Source: Phycisphaerales bacterium (GTDB taxonomy: Bacteria; Planctomycetota; Phycisphaerae; Phycisphaerales; UBA1924). From it: a DNA stretch of 47,874 nt. A program made the position numbers and the translations under genes. Where the stretch lies: the NCBI GenBank assembly GCA_029260435.1, contig JAJDDG010000045.1, forward strand, positions 1-47,874, read 5' to 3'. The notes under the pieces were generated by a model. The model did not search any database, had not been told where the DNA came from, and saw only the letters and a list, made by a program, of their open reading frames with translations. Shown here piece by piece: positions 1 to 10,518 of the stretch. Position 1 is the first letter of the stretch; every line of letters starts with the position of its first letter.

Positions 1-2118
<2,118 letters not shown>

Positions 2119-2130
2119 AATCGAGTACCC

Positions 2131-2649
2131 ATGCAGAACGTTGAGTTCAAAGCCGAATTGCGCGATCCACAGCTGGCGCGGATCATCTGCAAGCATGTTG
2201 GTGCGCAGCATGTGATGCGGTTTGCGCAGAAGGACACTTATTATCGTGTACCGAGCGGCAGGCTCAAGAAGCGCGAGCAGGATGGTGAGCCGGTGGAGTA
2301 CATCATGTACCACCGGCACGATCGGGTGCGCCCGAAGCTGAGCCACTTTTCGATCTTCAGCGAGGAAGAGATGCGCGAGCGGTTCGGGCAGCGCGAGATG
2401 CCGGTGTTGTGCGTTGTTGAGAAGATGCGGGATCTGTGGATGTACAGGAATGTGCGCATCCATCTGGATGAGGTGAAGGATCTGGGGTTGTTCATCGAGT
2501 GCGAGGCGCTTGTGTCACCGAAGCAGCACCTTGGGCGGTGCCATCGGCGGATCGCGAAGCTGCGCAAGAAGTTCGGGCCTGCGATGGGGGAGATGATCGC
2601 GTGCGGGTACGCGGATTTGCTGACGAATGATGCGGCGGTGGGGGCTTGA
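2131..2649 (+). CDS. CYTH-domain protein (class IV adenylate cyclase / thiamine-triphosphatase superfamily)
   Basis: A 172-residue protein that begins with a charged beta strand carrying E-x-K-x-E (residues 5-9), the signature of CYTH triphosphate-tunnel enzymes. Further tunnel-type charged strands follow: DTYYRVPSGRLKKRE, a basic strand at YIMYHRHDRVRPK, and DEVKDLGLFIECEAL, the typical D-x-V-x-x-LG-x-F-x-E-x-E motif. The family hydrolyses or cyclises nucleoside triphosphates or cleaves short polyphosphates in the cytoplasm with metal ions. Which reaction occurs here cannot be told from sequence; the CyaB-like arrangement fits best. It starts 12 bases after ligA and is probably co-transcribed. 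The far C-terminus (KLRKKFGPAMGEMIACGYADLL) is helical, as usual in this family. Confidence 0.82.
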   Translation: MQNVEFKAELRDPQLARIICKHVGAQHVMRFAQKDTYYRVPSGRLKKREQDGEPVEYIMYHRHDRVRPKLSHFSIFSEEEMRERFGQREMPVLCVVEKMRDLWMYRNVRIHLDEVKDLGLFIECEALVSPKQHLGRCHRRIAKLRKKFGPAMGEMIACGYADLLTNDAAVGA

Positions 2650-2681
2650 ATTAGCCGCTCACTATTCGACTCCCCCGCGAG

Positions 2682-3377
2682 TCAATAGGCAGGCCTTCGA
2701 CCGGCACCCTTGGCACGCGGACCAAAGTCTGATTGTTCGTACTCCTCTTCATATACGGGTGAAGAGTAGTGATCGAAATCCGGCCTTGGCTTCATCCACG
2801 GATGTTTGCCGGGAACAATTCCCGAAGTGGCGTACAAGACTAGCAGGACGACGCAAATCCTCACACCTTTAACTAAAAAGTTTTGTGTTGCCGAAACGTT
2901 GACCGACCTAGGCATTTTTCCGTAGTCAATCTCACCGGACAAACTCAGAGCTGCATAATCCTCGTCATACCCCATTGCCTGTGACTCCCTCATCGGGTGT
3001 CGGCGAATCTTCCATGGCTCGCCAAAGGTGAGGAAATCGAGTGTATTGTACCTCCAAGTGAATATCACCACGAGCACCATCGGAATCAGGACTACGAGAA
3101 GCGGAACCTCGTAGCCGTACTCGCTGCGAACCATCTGGTAATCGGACATCATCGACGTGCGGATAGCCCAAACAATCGATCCTATGAATACCCAAGCCCC
3201 TGCGAAGCCGATCCCAATAAGAATCATGGAGAACACGAGATAAAGCGAGCTGATCAGTGTGTCTAAAATCGGATTGATGCGTGATAGTTGTCCTTGGTGC
3301 CTCGCGGATCGCTTGAGAACGAAGGCCCAAAGATACCGTTTAGCTTTGAGTGTGATATCCCAATTTTCGTTCGCCAT
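2682..3377 (-). CDS. Uncharacterised membrane protein, about three or four spans
   Basis: A 231-residue protein I do not recognise. The ATG at 3377 is chosen because GGAGG lies 8 bases upstream of it; an earlier in-frame ATG at 3392 would overlap that site. Hydrophobic segments lie around residues 40-75 (long enough for two spans), 90-110 and 170-190. The C-terminal tail after the last span is rich in Tyr, Glu and Pro and then basic. It is divergent from the next membrane gene, with 50 bases between the starts. Both lie in DNA of clearly lower GC than the neighbours, which suggests recent transfer or weak selection. No catalytic or transport motif was seen. Confidence 0.7.
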   Translation of the reverse strand: MANENWDITLKAKRYLWAFVLKRSARHQGQLSRINPILDTLISSLYLVFSMILIGIGFAGAWVFIGSIVWAIRTSMMSDYQMVRSEYGYEVPLLVVLIPMVLVVIFTWRYNTLDFLTFGEPWKIRRHPMRESQAMGYDEDYAALSLSGEIDYGKMPRSVNVSATQNFLVKGVRICVVLLVLYATSGIVPGKHPWMKPRPDFDHYSSPVYEEEYEQSDFGPRAKGAGRRPAY

Positions 3378-3427
3378 GGTCAAATCCTCCACAATCGTAT
3401 GAGTACGAAGTCTGCTACTCTAGAAGA

Positions 3428-4285
3428 GTGAGAATCGATCACAAAAAGTTCATTCTATGGGCCATTCTCTGCTTGATTACAGCCGGGAGCATATCCGGGT
3501 TTTGGATCTTCATGTTCCTAGTAGCGTCCGACTGGACGACTCCGGTTTCCGAGACGGAAAGATCGCTTTGGGAAGCTCAGATGGCACTGGTGTTCGCTGG
3601 CTCACTCGTCTTCTTTGCGCTGGTGAATGGGCTGTTCGAGTTGTGTGGCTTTGTGGTTGGAGCGGCGCGCATCGCTTACAAGAATGAACAACCTCTTCGG
3701 CTCAATTATCGATGGTTCGTCGGCATAACCGTTGCTATATTTTTCGTGCCGATGCTGGTAGCCACGCGCCTCGTCCTCCCTCCTTACCTCGCTGCGTGGT
3801 ATCAAGCAAAGGAGAGTATCAGCGAGAGATCAATGGCATGGACTGTGTATTGGGGGCATTTCACAGAAACCCCCCCGGGAACAATGGTAATGTTGATTGG
3901 CATGCTCCCTGTTACTTCCTTCACCACTAATTTTTTCAATCTCGTTATTGCGCTCGGACTTGCTTTGGGGCCTTCGCTCTGGCTAATTCGCATCTCGACT
4001 CGCGATAGCCGCCTAATCAATCTATTCGGGATGCTTCCTTTGCTTGGGGCACCACTGCTCGCCAGCGTTTCAATTTTCTTGTTGCTCTCCCCTGCTTACT
4101 GGGACTTTGGTATGACGCTTCACGCGACCATGTTCCTTGTTGTCTTGGTGGGTTTCTTCCCGGTTTTAATCGGGTACGGTGCTGGGGTCAATGTATTTGT
4201 TCCATCAACTGTCGATGAGATGCCATACTCAACAACCCAATCAGAAGAAACTGACTCGGGAGTTTCCGATACGGCATCGGCCTAG
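3428..4285 (+). CDS. Uncharacterised multi-span membrane protein
   Basis: A 285-residue, very hydrophobic protein with a GTG start and only a weak purine-rich stretch before it. I count about six or seven membrane segments (roughly residues 9-32, 50-82, 97-120, 152-182, 200-222 and 230-255), followed by a hydrophilic Ser/Thr/Glu-rich tail. No family motif is visible. It shares a short intergenic region with the divergent membrane gene on its left and ends in a 4-base convergent overlap with rluD. The base composition is AT-rich compared with its surroundings: for example 26 G or C in bases 3901-3960, against 44 in 5461-5520. Function unknown. Confidence 0.68.
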   Translation: MRIDHKKFILWAILCLITAGSISGFWIFMFLVASDWTTPVSETERSLWEAQMALVFAGSLVFFALVNGLFELCGFVVGAARIAYKNEQPLRLNYRWFVGITVAIFFVPMLVATRLVLPPYLAAWYQAKESISERSMAWTVYWGHFTETPPGTMVMLIGMLPVTSFTTNFFNLVIALGLALGPSLWLIRISTRDSRLINLFGMLPLLGAPLLASVSIFLLLSPAYWDFGMTLHATMFLVVLVGFFPVLIGYGAGVNVFVPSTVDEMPYSTTQSEETDSGVSDTASA

Positions 4286-5460
4286 ATAGCTTGCACTATG
4301 TCCACCGTCGCGCCAGCGGGGGTGAGGATGGGGGCGGGGTCGGCGTGTGTGCGGAGGAGGCGGATGAGGTTTGCCATGTCGCCTCGGAGTGGGGCGGTGA
4401 AGGTGCGGCGTTCGCCGGTGATGGGGTGGTTGAAGGAGAGCAGCGCGGCGTGGAGCGCCTGGCGGTCGAGGATGGTGTCGGTCGGGAGCGATGGGTCGAT
4501 CTCGCTCGCTTTGACGGTGCGGCCCTCGTACATGTCGTCGCCCGCGAGGGGGAATCCCCGGAATGTCAGGTGGACGCGGATCTGGTGGGTGCGCCCGGTC
4601 TTGAGTTCGAGTTCGACGAGGGTGAAGCCCTTGAAGCGTTGGCGGACACGGCAGATTGTGAGCGCGGGTTTGCCGAGCTGGTCGTGACGGACGATCATTT
4701 TTTCGCGCAGCCCTCGGACGCGGGAGTAGTGCGGGCCGATGGGGAGTTCGATGGGATCGACGTCTGCATCGAACTCGCCCTGGACGATGGCGAGGTAGCG
4801 CTTGTCCACGGTGCGCTGCTCGAACTGCCTGCCGATCTTCCAATGTGATTCGTCGTCCTTGGCGATGACCATGACGCCCGAGGTGTTGCGGTCCAGACGA
4901 TGCACCACGCCGGGGCGGGCGAGGTCTTTGCCGACTTGCGAGAGGGAGCCGCCTGCGTTGGAGCGGTGCTGGAAGTGGTAGACGAGGGCGTTGAGGAGTG
5001 TGCCCCGGTTATGGGATCGGGCGGGGTGGACGATGATGTCGGGCTGTTTGTTGAGCACGAGCATGTGCTCGTCCTCGAAGATGACATCGATGGGGATGTC
5101 CTCACCCTGGATCTCTGTTGATGGGGGCGGTGGGACGACGACATCGACGACATCACCGAGCCGCAGTTTGGTCGAGGCCTTGGGCTTGCGCTCGTTGACC
5201 GTGACGCCCCCCACTTCGATGAGGCGCTGCAGTTGCGTGCGGCTCATAAATGTGATGCGGTCGGTGAGGTATTTGTCGAGGCGTTTGTTGAGATCGCGCG
5301 AGAGCTTGAACTGCACGCGGGTGAGCCCGTCATCGCCCCCACCGTCCTCGGCGCCGACAGCCGCGCGGATGGCGTCCGGATCGACCTTGCCACCCGGGAG
5401 GATGAACTGCTCGCCCGGGGTTGGCTCGGTGTCGGGGGATGGAATGTCGGGGTGGGTCAC
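4282..5460 (-). CDS. rluD: RluA/RluD-family 23S rRNA pseudouridine synthase
   Basis: This enzyme isomerises uridine to pseudouridine in structured RNA; RluD itself modifies helix 69 of 23S rRNA. The 392-residue protein has a polar N-terminal extension (1-48), an S4 RNA-binding domain (about 55-108) and the RluA catalytic domain with the signature HRLDRNTSG, whose Asp190 is the catalytic residue. Further family motifs are HQIRVHL and the KTGRTH strand. It starts with GTG, and its start overlaps the upstream gene's stop (GTGA), so translation is probably coupled. It is the last gene of the 4282-11342 minus operon, whose first gene is also a pseudouridine synthase. The RluA family is certain; the D subtype rests on the S4 domain and length. 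Confidence 0.92.
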   Translation of the reverse strand: MTHPDIPSPDTEPTPGEQFILPGGKVDPDAIRAAVGAEDGGGDDGLTRVQFKLSRDLNKRLDKYLTDRITFMSRTQLQRLIEVGGVTVNERKPKASTKLRLGDVVDVVVPPPPSTEIQGEDIPIDVIFEDEHMLVLNKQPDIIVHPARSHNRGTLLNALVYHFQHRSNAGGSLSQVGKDLARPGVVHRLDRNTSGVMVIAKDDESHWKIGRQFEQRTVDKRYLAIVQGEFDADVDPIELPIGPHYSRVRGLREKMIVRHDQLGKPALTICRVRQRFKGFTLVELELKTGRTHQIRVHLTFRGFPLAGDDMYEGRTVKASEIDPSLPTDTILDRQALHAALLSFNHPITGERRTFTAPLRGDMANLIRLLRTHADPAPILTPAGATVDIVQAI

Positions 5461-6356
5461 TGCCCCGAGTCGTCGTCCGGATCGCCGGCGGGCTCGCCTT
5501 CGATTGAGTCGGCGGGCACCACCTCGGATTCGGCTTCGAACAGGGTGTCGTCCGGCCCGATGCGGACCGGGACGCCGCTCTGGAATGCGTCATCGAGGAC
5601 TGGTCGGGCGGGGGATGCGGCGGTCGGATCGATCGGGCGGAGTTCCGGGGGCAGTTCGCTCTCGGGGTAGACGGCGAGCGGGGTTTTCCAATTCTCGATT
5701 TTCGAGATGCTGCGTTCGGCACTCGCGACGAGATCGGGCATGCCGAGAGTTTCGGCGAACGCCCTTGCGGATTCGTATTCCTGGGCTGCGCGATCGAACT
5801 CGTCGAGGCTGACCGAGCTGGCTGCCATGCCCCACTGCGCTTTGAGGTGGAGGAGGGACTGGGCGTCGTTGGCACTTGTGTCGGCTGCGACACGTTTGAA
5901 GAGGTCGTAGGCGCGGGTGAAGAGGTCCGCTTCCTGCTCGGCGGAGAGGATGTCTGCCGGTGCGGGTTGGAGGTTGGCGTCTGAGATCGCACCGGTGGCG
6001 AGCCCGAGGCGTGCCCAGCCGAGGTAGATCTCGGCGGCATCGAGGCGGGCGAGGTTTGAAACTGCGCCGATCCCGGTTTTCTCATCGGCGAGTGTGAGCA
6101 GGTTGTCCGGCGAGCCGTTGAGGACACCCGCGGGGGAAATAATGCCCCGCGCGGTCATGTACGCGGCGAAGGCTGTGTCGCGTTGGTTTGCCTGGTATTC
6201 CTGGTACTTGATGTACCCGAGGTACGCGAGCACCACGATGAGGACACCGGTGAGGATCCATGATCCCCACTTGTTGAGCCAATCGAGGAGTTCCTGGTTG
6301 ATGCGGGACTCTTGGAGACCGGCGCCGACCTCGATGTTCTGCTGTCTGTCGTCCAT
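5457..6356 (-). CDS. Membrane-anchored TPR-like protein (YfgM-like)
   Basis: A 299-residue protein with a polar N-terminus, one membrane helix (about residues 33-49, ending in a YIKYQEY turn) and a large helical, TPR-like extracytoplasmic region (AYDLFKRVAAD..., FDRAAQEYESARA). The tail is acidic and Pro-rich. This is the layout of YfgM/Tol-Pal-type TPR proteins, which assist secreted proteins near the Sec translocon, but no residue-level signature allows a firm name. The ATG at 6356 is chosen because AAAGAG lies about 9 bases upstream; an in-frame GTG at 6386 is the alternative. Its stop overlaps the rluD start, and the MnmE-like gene ends 75 bases upstream. Confidence 0.72.
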   Translation of the reverse strand: MDDRQQNIEVGAGLQESRINQELLDWLNKWGSWILTGVLIVVLAYLGYIKYQEYQANQRDTAFAAYMTARGIISPAGVLNGSPDNLLTLADEKTGIGAVSNLARLDAAEIYLGWARLGLATGAISDANLQPAPADILSAEQEADLFTRAYDLFKRVAADTSANDAQSLLHLKAQWGMAASSVSLDEFDRAAQEYESARAFAETLGMPDLVASAERSISKIENWKTPLAVYPESELPPELRPIDPTAASPARPVLDDAFQSGVPVRIGPDDTLFEAESEVVPADSIEGEPAGDPDDDSGQ

Positions 6357-6431
6357 GCTTTGTTGCTCTTTCGGGATGCCCACCACCGGGATGTATCGAG
6401 CCGCGCACGGTAGCCCATCGGCCCGCTGGGA

Positions 6432-7451
6432 TCAACGCGGGGGGGTGGGAGCGGGCAGTGCGGGGTGGAAACGCCAAAGTGCATCGAACTCTCGGATCGC
6501 GGGCGGCAGGAGGGTTTCGGAGACGAGTCGGGCAAGCCCCCACACCCCCCCTGCCCCTTCGGCATCCTGCGCGGCGGTGTGGATATCCGCATCCTGACGC
6601 GGAGCGATATCGGCACGGGTGGCACACCGGATGATGCGGGTATGGGAGGGGGTGATGAACTCGCACGATCCGTCCGCGCAGGAGACCACGAGGTCTGCGG
6701 ATTCGGTGAGACGGGCTGCGGCGGCTTCTGCCTGGCGATCTATCTCGGATTGCACGGTACCCTGCCCCCCCACTCGCCCGGCGGTATCGATCCATGTGAC
6801 TGTCAGCCCGGCGAGATCGAGGGAGACACCGACGGCATCGCGCGTGGTGGCGGGTTCGTCCGCGACGGTCGCGACGGTGCGCCGGGCGAGGGCGTTCGTG
6901 AGTGTGCTCTTGCCGATATTGGATGGCCCGATCGCGGCGACGGTCGGCGGGGAGAGAAGACGGTTGAGTTGGGCGGATTGCTGCTGCGTTGCGGCGCGGA
7001 TTGTTTCGCCCGCGGATGCGCGACGCCAGAGGTTTGCCTGATGCAGGATGACACTCGGCGCTATTTTGCTTGGAGCGCGGGAGATGGCGTCCAGCGCGCA
7101 GGCCTCGAAAATGTCATTGGCTTCGGGGAAGAGGGTGCAAGGGTCGGCGTCGTGCGGATCACACATCGGGATCCCGAGGGATTCGATCTTGTCGGCGAGC
7201 ATCCGGACAAGCATCGCCCCGCCGTGGGGCATGAGCATTGCGGTTGTGTCGGTAGGCCTGGCGATGATGCCGCGGTCTACTCCCGCGAGATCGCGGAGTG
7301 CGGCGCTGCCTGTGTTCACGGGGCGGGATGTGATCCGGGCGAGGACATCGTCCAGCGCGGGTTTGCTCTTCGCGGTGAGGTGCAGGATCGCGATGGCACC
7401 GCTCGCGTGCGGCGGGGTCGCAATGTGCACGGTGCATTCAGACGCCGGCAT
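6432..7451 (-). CDS. Divergent MnmE/TrmE-like GTPase lacking the C-terminal CxGK motif
   Basis: A 339-residue protein. The N-terminus (TVHIATPPHASGAIAILHL, then LMPHGGAMLVR) resembles the folate-binding domain of MnmE, the GTPase that helps install the 5-carboxymethylaminomethyl group on tRNA wobble uridine. The G domain has a P-loop GPSNIGKS (175-182), TTRD (202-205) and DTAG (222-225). True MnmE is about 450 residues and ends in C-x-GK, the methylene-transfer cysteine. Here the end is FHPALPAPTPPR, with no such cysteine. The central helical domain, normally split around the G domain, is short. The G4 NKxD motif is not clear. I infer a derived paralogue that may no longer modify tRNA. The start at 7451 overlaps the end of coaX by 14 bases. 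Confidence 0.78.
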   Translation of the reverse strand: MPASECTVHIATPPHASGAIAILHLTAKSKPALDDVLARITSRPVNTGSAALRDLAGVDRGIIARPTDTTAMLMPHGGAMLVRMLADKIESLGIPMCDPHDADPCTLFPEANDIFEACALDAISRAPSKIAPSVILHQANLWRRASAGETIRAATQQQSAQLNRLLSPPTVAAIGPSNIGKSTLTNALARRTVATVADEPATTRDAVGVSLDLAGLTVTWIDTAGRVGGQGTVQSEIDRQAEAAAARLTESADLVVSCADGSCEFITPSHTRIIRCATRADIAPRQDADIHTAAQDAEGAGGVWGLARLVSETLLPPAIREFDALWRFHPALPAPTPPR

Positions 7452-8250
7452 CGTCCTGAGATTCCTGGTGTTCGCCTTCGGTGATGGCGCGTTTGGCGCA
7501 GACAACCATCCCGCGGTGGACGAGATCGGGCACGATCTGCTCGACAAACTCATCGCCCTCGAAGAGCAACTCGGCGTCACCACCGGTCGCGATGACTTTG
7601 GGGTACGCGCTGTATTCCTCGGCGTAGCGCTCGACGAGGTGGCGGACAAGCCCTCGGAGCCCGTAGAACATGGCGTTGAGCATTGCCTGGGATGTGTTCT
7701 TGGCGAACGCGCCCGGGTCGGGCTTTGCGGGCTCGACCTCGGGGAGCGCGGGCGCGGCGGCATTGAGCACGGCGAGCCATGCGCGGGTGCCGGGGGCGAT
7801 CGCGCCGCCCTGGAAGACCCCTTTGCCGTCTACGAAGTCTACGGTAAGCGCGGTGCCAGCATCGACAATCGCGCACGCCTGTTCGAACTGCTCGAATGCG
7901 CCGATCGCGGCGAGAAGGCGGTCGGTGCCGGTGATTGCCTCGGGGTCGAGCGAAGTCTCGCAGGCGATGGGCAGGTCGTCCGGGATGGTGAAGACCTCGC
8001 GTTCGAGCTCGTCGCAGATTTCCTGAGCGAGCCGCGAACCGAACGGTTCTTTGACCGAGGCGAGGACGATCGCGCCGTGTTCGGCGGCTTCGAGCATCTC
8101 GGCGCGTTCATGCACAGCGGCGATAATCGCGGGTTTGTCGTTGTTCGAGACGCGGACGATCGGCGAGCACTCTTTGCCGTCCCAGTAGCTGAGGGAGGTG
8201 TTCGAGTTGCCGACATCGATCGTGATGAGTTGGAGCTTTTCGGTGTCCAT
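7438..8250 (-). CDS. coaX: Type III pantothenate kinase CoaX
   Basis: It phosphorylates pantothenate at the first step of coenzyme A synthesis. The 270-residue cytoplasmic protein shows the ASKHA-fold signatures of CoaX: DVGNS (12-16, phosphate 1), GTDR (108-111), DAGTA (130-134) with the catalytic Asp, and GGAIAPG (148-154). The length is usual for the family. It starts one base after the aminotransferase stop (TGA-T-ATG), and its last 14 bases overlap the start of the MnmE-like gene, so it is translationally embedded in the operon. The C-terminal tail (EGEHQESQDDAGV) is acidic and probably disordered. Confidence 0.95.
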   Translation of the reverse strand: MDTEKLQLITIDVGNSNTSLSYWDGKECSPIVRVSNNDKPAIIAAVHERAEMLEAAEHGAIVLASVKEPFGSRLAQEICDELEREVFTIPDDLPIACETSLDPEAITGTDRLLAAIGAFEQFEQACAIVDAGTALTVDFVDGKGVFQGGAIAPGTRAWLAVLNAAAPALPEVEPAKPDPGAFAKNTSQAMLNAMFYGLRGLVRHLVERYAEEYSAYPKVIATGGDAELLFEGDEFVEQIVPDLVHRGMVVCAKRAITEGEHQESQDDAGV

Positions 8251-8251
8251 A

Positions 8252-9115
8252 TCAGGAGTCTACGTCACGCAAGATCGCGGCGACGAGCGAAGCGAGGAGC
8301 TTTGTTGCGATGGGGCCGGGGGTACCGGTTTGACCGGCGATGGCGAACGGCTCGCCTTCGAGATGGGACACCGCGGCGAGCATGGTGCGGGTGCCGAGGA
8401 GCATGATTTCGTCGGCGTGCTTGAGTTCTTCGAGGGAGATCGGGCGTTGCTCGATGGTGGGCTCGGCTTCGAGCAGGAGGGCGCGGGTGACACCTTCGAG
8501 GATGGACGTTGATTGCAGATCGGGTGTGGCGAGGCGTCCGTCTTTGGCGATGATGACGTTGGTCGCGGTTGCTTCGGAGATGAGCCCGTCGCGGTGGAGG
8601 ATGGCGTCGTCGGCGCCGTGCTCGCGGGCTTCGGTCGCAGCGATCACGCCGCCGATGAGAGAGGCCGCTTTGATGTGCCCCATGCTCCAGCGGAGGTCGT
8701 CAGCAAGGCGGATGCGCAGGAGTTTGGGGGTGGTGAGTGTCTGCACACTCGGGATGGGTTCGGCGTAGGCAAATACGGTCGGCTCGATATCGGGCTCGGC
8801 GGTGCGCCCGCGGACAGGGTGGTGCGGCTTGGGCGAGCCGCGTGAGATCTGCCAGTAGATGAAGGCGTTGGTGCAGTCGTTGCGCTTCAGCAGTTCGGAC
8901 GTGATCGGTTCGATCAGCGCGGTGTCGAAGCCGGCGATATGCGTTTGATCGAGCCCGAGAGTGGTGCGCTGGATGTGGCGTTCGAGCCCGATGATGTGTC
9001 CTCGCTCGGCACGGAGCCCGTCGTAGATCGCATCACCCAGAAGGAAACCACGGTCGAAGACGGAGACGCGCGCTTCGGCGGCGGGTAGGTAGTGCCCGTT
9101 GAGGTAAACGATCAA
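8252..9115 (-). CDS. Class IV PLP aminotransferase (D-amino-acid/branched-chain aminotransferase or ADC lyase type)
   Basis: A 287-residue fold-type IV PLP enzyme. The N-terminus has the family pattern VSVFDRGFLLGDAIYDGLRA, followed by LERHIQR. The PLP lysine is Lys149 in GHIKAAS, and the cofactor-contacting glutamate is Glu181 in ISEATATNV. Members interconvert 2-oxo acids and amino acids or release pyruvate from aminodeoxychorismate. The spacing (YDGLRA..., short K-x-x-S-L) looks most like D-amino-acid or branched-chain aminotransferases, but the substrate cannot be fixed by eye. The start overlaps the YihY-like stop by 4 bases (ATGA), and coaX follows after one base. Confidence 0.9.
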   Translation of the reverse strand: MIVYLNGHYLPAAEARVSVFDRGFLLGDAIYDGLRAERGHIIGLERHIQRTTLGLDQTHIAGFDTALIEPITSELLKRNDCTNAFIYWQISRGSPKPHHPVRGRTAEPDIEPTVFAYAEPIPSVQTLTTPKLLRIRLADDLRWSMGHIKAASLIGGVIAATEAREHGADDAILHRDGLISEATATNVIIAKDGRLATPDLQSTSILEGVTRALLLEAEPTIEQRPISLEELKHADEIMLLGTRTMLAAVSHLEGEPFAIAGQTGTPGPIATKLLASLVAAILRDVDS

Positions 9116-10518
9116 TCGTTGTCCTTGCGGTTCTGGTCATCGATGAGAGAGGTGAGGGTAAGTTTCGCAGACGATGCCCGGAGGTTCTCGCGGATCACGC
9201 GGAGGGCGTCGGCGTCGCGGGCTTCCTGGGCGGAGCTGGCGGGGGCTGCCATCGCGTCGATGATGTCGGCGACGGAGATCTGATCTGCGGAGCGCGCCAA
9301 GGCGTACATCTCGCTCTCGTCTTCCCGGATCACCCGGTGGAAGAGCGAACGCTCGACAAGACGTTCGGCGACGAGGACGGCGTCCGCGGCATCGAGCCCG
9401 GAGCGGTCGGCGAGTTCGGCGAGATCGATCCCTTCGCCTTCTCCGAAGCGTTCGGCGGCAGCCCGGGCGAGGACGACTGCCATGCCGGGATCGATGAGTG
9501 TCATGCGGTTGGGGCGCACCGACATGCGGAGTTCGCCGCGCCGGGCGACCTGGAGGGCGTGTGTCACTTCGAGCCCGAAGAGCACGATGAGCCATGTGAC
9601 GTAGACCCACAGGAGGAAGAGCGGGAGGATGGCGATGGGGCCGTACACGGCGAATTGTGCGCCGACGGATTCGGAGACGAACCACGCGAGAGAGCTTTTG
9701 CACAGCTCCCAGAGGATGGCGGCGATCAATGCGCCGATTGCTGCGGCGCGGAGTTCGATGCGTGTCGTCGGGACATGGCGGTAAGCGAAGAGGAAGAGCA
9801 GCCACGTGACACCGACCTTGGCGGCGAGCTGTACGGGGAGCGTGGCCCAGTCCGCCCAAGAGGGGAGGGAGTCGAGCATCCTGCGGAAGCCCTCGCCCAT
9901 CGAGAAACTCACGAGCAGCGCCACGCCGCCGAGCGTGAGCAGGGACCAGTAGGTGGTGACGCGCGTGGTCCAGCGTCTGCCTCTTGATGCCCGGCAGATC
10001 ACGTTGAACGAGGACTCGATCTGGATGAGCAGCGAGAGTGCCCCGTAGATAAATACGGCGATACCGACGATGGTGATCGCGCCGACGTTGATTCCTGTGA
10101 CTCGTTGGGTGGCGTTTTCGATGAATGACTCGAGCCACTCGGTGAGTCGGATGGATCCGACGGGGGCGGGCGGCTCGCTTTGGGTCTGCGGGCCACCCGG
10201 TGTTGATTCGGCGGGTTGCTCGCCCGGCTCTTCGGTGGGCGCAGTGGTTGGGCCGATCAACTCGATCTTGTCCAGCGCGACATACTCCGTGACCTGGCGC
10301 AATCCGCGTTTGATGCCGTCCTCACCGGCGACTGCGCCGACGACGATCAGCGAGATGACCAGCACAGGGATCAGCGAGAACAGGGTGCGGTAGGCGAGTG
10401 CGGCTGCCATCTGCGGCGCGCGGTCGTTGAGCAGTTGTCGCCACCCGAAGCGGCAGACCTGCACGAAGCGGTGCATGCGGGTTTGTTGGATGGGATGTTT
10501 TTCTGCCTTTGGCGTCAT
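9112..10518 (-). CDS. YihY/BrkB-family inner-membrane protein with C-terminal winged-helix-like domain
   Basis: A 468-residue protein of the YihY (formerly called RNase BN) family. The diagnostic N-terminal segment reads DRAPQMAAALAYRTLFSLIPVL. About six membrane spans lie within residues 45-345, including conserved-type segments GALSLLIQIESSFN, TYWSLLTLGG and YGPIAILPLFLLWVYVTW. A Pro/Glu/Thr-rich loop (about 95-125) is inserted in the first extracytoplasmic region. The C-terminal 100 residues (IDLAELADRSGLDAADAVLVAERLVE) look like a winged helix-turn-helix. Proposed roles of the family are transport or membrane stability; none is proven here. The start overlaps the rluB-like stop by 4 bases. 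Confidence 0.88.
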   Translation of the reverse strand: MTPKAEKHPIQQTRMHRFVQVCRFGWRQLLNDRAPQMAAALAYRTLFSLIPVLVISLIVVGAVAGEDGIKRGLRQVTEYVALDKIELIGPTTAPTEEPGEQPAESTPGGPQTQSEPPAPVGSIRLTEWLESFIENATQRVTGINVGAITIVGIAVFIYGALSLLIQIESSFNVICRASRGRRWTTRVTTYWSLLTLGGVALLVSFSMGEGFRRMLDSLPSWADWATLPVQLAAKVGVTWLLFLFAYRHVPTTRIELRAAAIGALIAAILWELCKSSLAWFVSESVGAQFAVYGPIAILPLFLLWVYVTWLIVLFGLEVTHALQVARRGELRMSVRPNRMTLIDPGMAVVLARAAAERFGEGEGIDLAELADRSGLDAADAVLVAERLVERSLFHRVIREDESEMYALARSADQISVADIIDAMAAPASSAQEARDADALRVIRENLRASSAKLTLTSLIDDQNRKDND

